DNA of 16,244 nt from Saccoglossus kowalevskii (lineage: Eukaryota > Hemichordata > Enteropneusta > Harrimaniidae). The position numbers were made by a program, and so were the translations under genes. Under the pieces are notes generated by a model that was not told the origin of the DNA, ran no database searches, and saw only the letters and a program-made list of their open reading frames with translations. The stretch spans positions 1-16,244 of the forward strand of contig NW_003121720.1 of NCBI RefSeq assembly GCF_000003605.2, written 5' to 3'. This document shows, piece after piece, positions 10,878 through 16,244 of the stretch; position 1 is the first letter of the stretch; each line of letters opens with the position of its first letter.

Positions 10878-11677
10878 ACTATTGCAGTATACACTATTAC
10901 AATATTCGTGTTTTGTTACTATTGCAGTATACACTATTGCAATATCCATGTGTTGTTACTATTGCAGTATACACTATTGCAATATCCGTGTGTTGTTACT
11001 ATTGCAGTATACACTATTGCAATATATATGTGTTGTTACTATTGCAGTATACACTATTGCAATATCCATGTGTTGTTACTATTGCACTATACACTATTGC
11101 AATATCCATGTGTTGTTACTATTGCAGTATACACTATTGCAATATCCATGTGTTGTTACTATTGCAGTATACACTTTTGCAATACCCATGTGTTGTTAGT
11201 ATTGCAGTATAAGCTATTGCAATATCCATGTGTTGTTACTATTGCAGTATACACTATTTCAATATCCATGTTTTGTTACTATTGCAGTATACGCTATTGC
11301 AATATTCTAGTGTTGTTACTATTGCAGTATACACTATTACAATATTCGTGTTTTGTTACTATTGCAGTATACACTATTGCAATATCCATGTGTTGTTACT
11401 ATTGCAGTATACACTATTGCAATATTCATGTGTTGTTACTATTGCAGTATACACTATTGCAATATATATGTGTTGTTACTATTGCAGTATACACTATTGC
11501 AATATTCGTGTGTTGTTACTATTGCAGTATCCGCTATTGCAATATCTATGTGTTGTTACTATTGCAGTACAAGCTATTGCAAAATCCATGTGTTGTTACT
11601 ATTGCAGTACACGCTATTGCAATATCCATGTGTTGTTACTATTGCAGTATACTCTATTGCAATATTCGTGTGTTGTT

Positions 11678-12157
11678 ACTATTGCAGTATCCGCTATTGC
11701 ATTATCTATGTGTTGTTACTATTGCAGTACACGCTATTGCAATATCCATGTGTTGTTACTATTGCAGTATACACTATTAAAATATTCGTGTTTTGTTACT
11801 ATTGCAGTATACACTATAGCAATATCCATGTGTTGTTACTATTGCAGTATACACTATTGCAATATCCATGTGTTGTTACTATTGCAGTATACACTATTGC
11901 AATATCCATGTGTTGTTACTATTGCAGTATACACTATTGCAATACCCATGTGTTGTTAGTATTGCAGTATAAGCTATTGCAATATCCATGTGTTGTTACT
12001 ATTGCAGTATACACTATTTCAATATCCATGTTTTGTTACTATTGCAGTATACGCTATTGCAATATTCTAGTGTTGTTACTATAGCAGCATACACTATTAC
12101 AATATTCGTGTTTTGTTACTATTGCAGTATACACTATTGCAATATCCATGTGTTGTT
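11678..12157. repeat. 480-bp block, second copy of 2245-2724
   Basis: Twelve units match 2245-2724 in order, with about three substitutions (11758, 11798 and 12078 units). See 2245-2724 for the markers. Confidence 0.9.
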
Positions 12158-13502
12158 ACTATTGCAGTATACACTATTGCAATATCCATGTGTTGTTACT
12201 ATTGCAGTATACACTATTGCAATATATATGTGTTGTTACTATTGCAGTATACACTATTGCAATATCCATGTGTTGTTACTATTGCAGTATACACTATTGC
12301 AATATCCATGTGTTGTTACTATTGCAATATCCATGTGTTGTTACTATTGCAGTATACACTATTGCAATATCTATGTGTTGTTACTATTGCAGTATACACT
12401 ATTGCAATATATATGTGTTGTTACTATTGCAGTATACACTATTGTAATATTCGTGTGTTGCTACTATTGCAGTATACACTATTGCAATATCCATGTCTTG
12501 TTACTATTGCAGTATACACTATTGCAATATTCGTGTGTAGCTACTATTGCAGTATACACTATTTCAATATCCATGTTTTGTTACAATTGCAGTATACGCT
12601 ATTGCAATATTCATGTGTTGTTACTATTGCAGTATACACTATTGCAATATTCTAGTGTTGTTACTATTGCAGTATACACTATTACAATATTCGTGTTTTG
12701 TTACTATTGCAGTATACACTATTGCAATATCCATGTGTTGTTACTTTTGTAGTATACACTATTGCAATATCCATGTGTTGTTACTATTGCAGTATACACT
12801 ATTACAATATCCATGTGTTGTTACTATTGCAGTATACACTATTGCAATATCCATGTGTAGTTACTATTTTAGTATACACTATTACAATATCCATGTGTTG
12901 TTACTATTGCAGTATACACTATTACAATATCCATGTGTTGTTACTATTGCAGTATACACTATTGCAATATCCATGTGTTGTTACTATTGTAGTATACACT
13001 ATTGCAATATCCATGTGTTGTTACTATTGCAGTACACACTATTGCAATATCCATGTGTTTTTACTATTGCAGTATACGCTATTGCAATATTCGTGTGTTG
13101 TTACTATTGTATTATACACTATTGCAATATCCATGTGTTGTTACTATTGCAGTACACACTATTGCAATATTCGTGTGTTGTTACTATTGCAGTATACGCT
13201 ATTGCAATATCTATGTGTTGTTACTATTGCAGTAAATGCTATTGCAATATGCATGTGTTGTTACCTTTGCAGTATACACTATTGCAATATCCATGTGTTG
13301 TTACTATTGCAGTATACACTATTGCAATATCTATGTGTTGTTACTATTGCAGTATACACTATTGCAATATCTATGTGTTGTTACTATTGCAGTATACGCT
13401 ATTGCAATATCCTTGTGTTGTTACTATTGCAGTATACACTATTGCATTATTCATGTGTTGTTACTATTGCAGTATACGCTATTGCAATATCCATGTGTTG
13501 TT
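12158..13502. repeat. CCATG-type stretch, including a contracted unit
   Basis: Mainly CCATG, TCTATG and TATATG units ending GTT. ATTACAATATCC units cluster at 12783-12942 (with TTTTAG for TTGCAG at 12863). Units 12423-12702 are an altered version of the 5784-6064 block. Units 13223-13302 share GCATGTG and ACCTTTG with 9263-9342. No unique sequence is seen. Confidence 0.85.
12318..12342. repeat. 25-bp unit lacking module a
   Basis: After GTT at 12315-12317 the sequence goes straight to ACTATTGCAATATCC and the normal tail, so the 15-bp module a is missing. It is the reciprocal of the 55-bp units and the only such contraction in the window. Confidence 0.95.
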
Positions 13503-14301
13503 ACTATTGCAGTATACACTATTGCAATATTTGTGTGTTGTTACTATTGCAGTATCCGCTATTGCAATATCTATGTGTTGTTACTATTGCAGTACACGCT
13601 ATGCAATATCCATGTGTTGTTACTATTGCAGTACACGCTATTGCAATATCCATGTGTTGTTACTATTGCAGTATACACTATTGCAATATATATGTGTTGT
13701 TACTATTGCAGTATACACTATTGCAATATCCATGTGTTGTTACTATTGCAGTACACGCTATTGCAATATCCATGTGTTGTTACTATTGCAGTACACGCTA
13801 TTGCAATATCCATGTGTTGTTACTATTGCAGTATACACTATTGCAATATTCGTGTGTTGTTACTATTGCAGTATCCGCTATTGCAATATCTATGTGTTGT
13901 TACTATTGCAGTACACGCTATTGCAATATCCATGTGTTGTTACTATTGCAGTACACGCTATTGCAATATCCATGTGTTGTTACTATGGCAGTATACACTA
14001 TTGCAATATATATGTGTTGTTACTATTGCAGTATACACTATTGCAATATCCATGTGTTGTTACTATTGCAGTACACGCTATTGCAATATCCATGTGTTGT
14101 TACTATTGCAGTACACGCTATTGCAATATCCATGTGTTGTTACTATTGCAGTATACACTATTGCAATATTCGTGTGTTGTTACTATTGCAGTATCCGCTA
14201 TTGCAATATCTATGTGTTGTTACTATTGCAGTACACGCTATTGCAATATCCATGTGTTGTTACTATTGCAGTACACGCTATTGCAATATTCGTGTGTTGT
14301 C
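13503..14301. repeat. 320-bp (8-unit) higher-order repeat, two and a half copies
   Basis: The series TTTG/TTCG, TATCCGC with TCTATG, TACACGC, TACACGC, TATATG, CCATG, TACACGC, TACACGC spans 13503-13821 (319 bp) and 13822-14141 (320 bp); its first half repeats at 14142-14301. Copies differ by TTTG versus TTCG, a one-base deletion in 13583-13621, and ACTATGGCAG at 13982. The four-unit half also appears at 14502-14661 and 14822-14981, again 320 bp apart. Confidence 0.9.
13583..13621. repeat. 39-bp unit (one T deleted)
   Basis: The second core reads CGCTATGCAATAT, one T short. The equivalent unit in the next 320-bp copy (13902-13941) is complete. Confidence 0.9.
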
Positions 14302-14861
14302 ACTATAGCAGTATACACTATTGCAATGTTCGTGTGTTGTCACTAATGCAGTACACGCTATTGCAATATTCGTGTGTTATCACTATTGCAGTATACACTA
14401 TTGCAATATCCATGTGTTGTTACTATTGCAGTATACACTATTGCAATATCCATGTGTTGTTACTATTGCAGTATATACTAATGCAATATTCGTGAGTTGT
14501 TACTATTGCAGTATACACTATTGCAATATTCGTGTGTTGTTACTATTGCAGTATCCGCTATTGCAATATCTATGTGTTGTTACTATTGCAGTTCACGCTA
14601 TTGCAATATCCATGTGTTGTTACTATTGCAGTACACGCTATTGCAATATTCGTGTGTTGTCACTATAGCAGTATACACTATTGCAATGTTCGTGTGTTGT
14701 TACTATTGCAGTATACACTATTGCAATATCCATGTGTTGTTACTATTGCAGTATACACTATTGCAATATCCAAGTGTTGTTACTATTGCAGTATACACTA
14801 TTGCAATATTCGTGTGTTGTTGCTATTGCAGTATACACTATTGCAATATTCGTGTGTTGTT
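14302..14861. repeat. Mixed block between the 320-bp repeats
   Basis: Units 14302-14381 are the CAATGTTCG and ACTAATG/ATC markers; units 14462-14621 repeat 5224-5383 (TATATACTAATG, TTCG, TATCCGC), with GTTCACGC at 14582. At 14662-14701 a CAATGTTCG unit ends GTT and not GTC, suggesting a join to a CCATG-type partner. Confidence 0.82.
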
Positions 14862-15181
14862 ACTATTGCAGTATCCGCTATTGCAATATCTATGTGTTGT
14901 TACTATTGCAGTACACGCTATTGCAATATCCATGTGTTGTTACTATTGCAGTACACGCTATTGCAATATTCGTGTGTTGTCACTATAGCAGTATACACTA
15001 TTGCAATGTTCGTGTGTTGTCACTAATGCAGTACACGCTATTGCAATATTCGTGTGTTATCACTATTGCAGTATACGCTATTGCAATATTCGTGTGTTGT
15101 CTTTGTTGCAGTATACGCTATTGCAATATTTGTGTGTTGTCAATATTGCAGTATACACTATTGCTGTATTCGTGTGTTGTC
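14862..15181. repeat. 320-bp marker block, copy 3
   Basis: Eight units that I read as identical to 3419-3738, 11,443 bp away. As in copy 2, the GCTGT unit (15142-15181) is followed by a CCATG-type unit and not a 55-bp unit. Confidence 0.92.
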
Positions 15182-15341
15182 ACTATTGCAGTATAAACTA
15201 TTGCAATATCCATGTGTTGTTACTATTTCAGTATACACTATTACAATATTCGTGTGTTGCTACTATTGCAGTATACACTATTGCATTATCCATGTGTTGT
15301 TACTATTGCAGTATACACTATTGCAATATTCGTGTGTTGCT

Positions 15342-15382
15342 ACTATTGCAGTATACACTATTTCAATATCCATGTTTTTGTT
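15342..15382. repeat. 41-bp unit (one T inserted)
   Basis: The TTTCAATAT unit ends CATGTTTTTGTT, one T longer than its relatives at 5944, 8103 and 12543. Confidence 0.9.
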
Positions 15383-15502
15383 ACTATTGCAGTATACGCT
15401 ATTGCAATATTCATGTGTTGTTACTATTGCAGTATACACTATTACAATATTCGTGTTTTGTTACTATTGCAGTATACACTATTGCAATATCCATGTGTTG
15501 TT

Positions 15503-15982
15503 ACTATTGCAGTATACACTATTGCAATATCCATGTGTTGTTACTATTGCAGTATACACTATTGCAAAATCCATGTGTTGTTACTATTGCAGTATACACT
15601 ATTGCAATATATATGTGTTGTTACTATTGCAGTATACACTATTGCAATATCCATGTGTTGTTACTATTGCAGTATACACTATTGCAATATCCATTTGTTG
15701 TTACTATTGCAGTATACACTATTGCAATATCCATGTATTGTTACTATTGCAGTATACACTATTGCAATATCCATGTGTTGTTAGTATTGCAGTATAAGCT
15801 ATTGCAATATACATGTGTTGTTACTATGGCAGTATACACTATTGCAATATATATGTGTTGTTACTATTGCAGTATACACTATTGCAATATCCATGAGTTG
15901 TTACTATTGCAGTATATACTATTGCAATATCCATGTGTTGTTACTATTGCAGTATACACTATTGCAATATCCATGTGTTGTT
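15503..15982. repeat. 480-bp block, second copy of 2899-3378
   Basis: Twelve units match 2899-3378 with about three substitutions; the match ends at the TACAAGC unit (15983). Confidence 0.92.
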
Positions 15983-16244
15983 ACTATTGCAGTACAAGCT
16001 ATTGCAATATCCATGTGTTGTTACTATTGCAGTATACGCTATTGCAATATTCATGTGTTGTTACTATTGCAGTATACACTATTACAATATTCGAGTTTTG
16101 TTACTATTGCAGTATACACTATTGCAATATCCATGTGTTGTTACTATTGCAGTATACACTATTGCAATATCCATGTGTTGTTACTATTGCAGTATACACT
16201 ATTGCAATATCCATGTGTTGTTACTATTGCAGTACAAGCTATTG
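15983..16244. repeat. Array end of window, related to 5984-6184
   Basis: Units 16023-16222 match 5984-6184 apart from the extra T there: TATACGC with TTCATG, ATTACAATATTCGAG with TTTTG, then three CCATG units. The TTCGAG variant occurs only at these two places. TACAAGC units lie at 15983 and 16223. The last 22 bases are a cut unit, so the array continues to the right. Confidence 0.85.

Larger units (their letters stand above)
9838..11677. repeat. CCATG-type stretch with several one-base indels
   Basis: From 9838 the array is CCATG/GTT type with no GTC ends. Units 10278-10397 (CCTTATG, TATAATC with TTCTTG, TATACGC) resemble parts of 6625-6824. Units 11158-11357 repeat part of 2485-2724. Units 11478-11637 match 5264-5423. 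The region contains three off-length units, at 10758 and 10839 (listed separately), with 10799-10838 normal between them. Confidence 0.85.
1..16244. repeat. 40-bp tandem repeat array (minisatellite/satellite), 402 complete units
   Basis: The window is a single uninterrupted head-to-tail array. The most common unit is module a, ACTATTGCAGTATAC, followed by a 25-bp module b that starts ACTATTGCAATAT, continues CCATGT and ends GTGTTGTT. Units are in register at 26, 121, 1565, 4344, 6025, 7943, 9478, 10878, 12343, 13622 and 15383, with every register shift between them assigned to a specific odd-length unit. All copies have the same orientation. Most units differ from the consensus at few positions, and variation is concentrated at unit positions 12-16 (TATAC, TACAC, TATCC, then A or G), 29-31 (TCG, CCA, CTA, ATA, TCA, TTG) and 38-40 (GTT, GTC, ATC). 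Non-coding satellite DNA is the best reading. No unique sequence interrupts it, so its true length and its neighbours are unknown. Confidence 0.98.

Noticed and set aside
9537-11780. Longest open frame, 747 codons, as a cysteine-rich repeat protein gene
   Set aside because: It is explained by a stop-free 40-bp unit of length not divisible by three; equivalent frames overlap it in the other phases, it shows no non-repeat domain, and it starts and stops at random variant bases.
12547-14346. Other long + strand frames (for example 599 codons here, 561 at 3558-5243, 536 at 12698-14308)
   Set aside because: Same cause; they overlap each other in different frames with the same periodic residues, and none shows coding-specific constraint.
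5984-15382. Shared +1 T in the 5784-6064 and 15182-15462 blocks as an inherited marker
   Set aside because: The insertions are in different places (ACTATTTGCAG at 5984, TTTTTG near 15375), so they are separate events or read errors in T runs.
1-16244. CRISPR array
   Set aside because: Regular spacing is present, but there are no unique spacers between conserved repeats: the whole 40 bp is repeated, and no cas gene or leader is seen.
1-16244. Telomeric repeat
   Set aside because: No short G-rich strand repeat such as TTAGGG or TTTAGGG is present; both strands are AT-rich with a 40-bp period.
1-16244. Centromeric satellite with CENP-B box
   Set aside because: I see no CENP-B-like motif (TTCG followed by the GGAA and CGGGA elements) in any unit; TTCG alone is not evidence. 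A centromeric location cannot be judged from sequence alone.
1-16244. Transposon, LTR or rRNA/tRNA gene within the array
   Set aside because: The register of units is continuous from end to end, so there is no room for inserted sequence; no target-site duplication or terminal repeat apart from the satellite itself.

Overview
The whole 16,244-base window is one head-to-tail tandem array, a minisatellite or satellite with a basic period of 40 bp. It starts and ends inside the array and I see no flanking unique sequence, gene, RNA gene or transposon. Laying the units end to end by hand accounts for every base: a 25-bp partial unit (1-25), 402 complete units, and a 22-bp partial unit (16223-16244). 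Of the 402 units, 386 are exactly 40 bp. The other 16 are eight of 55 bp, one of 54, three of 41, three of 39, one of 38 and one of 25; the arithmetic closes exactly (the 54-bp unit is a 55-bp unit with one base missing), apart from the small risk of a miscount.

Each unit has two parts that share a core. Module a (15 bp) is ACTATTGCAGTATAC. Module b (25 bp) begins RCTATTGCAATAT and ends in the tail GTGTTGTY. Units 55 bp long carry module a twice and the 25-bp unit lacks it, so copy number has changed in 15-bp steps as well as in 40-bp and larger steps. The consensus unit is 13/40 G+C (about 32%).

Layout: two unit types alternate in blocks. Units with TTCG and a GTC (sometimes ATC) end fill 1-200, 601-1644, 2045-2164, 2764-2843, 3499-4423, 4864-4903, 5544-5783, 9023-9142, 9343-9837, 14262-14381, 14622-14661 and 14942-15181, with single GTT-ended units at 1135-1189, 3914-3968 and 9423-9477. 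The rest is mostly the CCATG type ending GTT. On top of this lie larger repeated blocks: 721-2004 is repeated almost perfectly at 3499-4783, 3419-3738 at 5464-5783 and 14862-15181, 2245-2724 at 11678-12157, 2899-3378 at 15503-15982, 1095-1429 at 9383-9717, and a 320-bp (8-unit) period occupies 13503-14301.

Long open reading frames cover the + strand in all three frames, but they follow from a stop-free unit whose length is not a multiple of three, and I annotate none as a gene. A satellite of this size and internal structure points to a eukaryotic chromosome (heterochromatic, subtelomeric or pericentromeric). The CG/CA/TG alternation at two unit positions suggests, but does not prove, a host that methylates CpG. 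I cannot name the species or a known satellite family.
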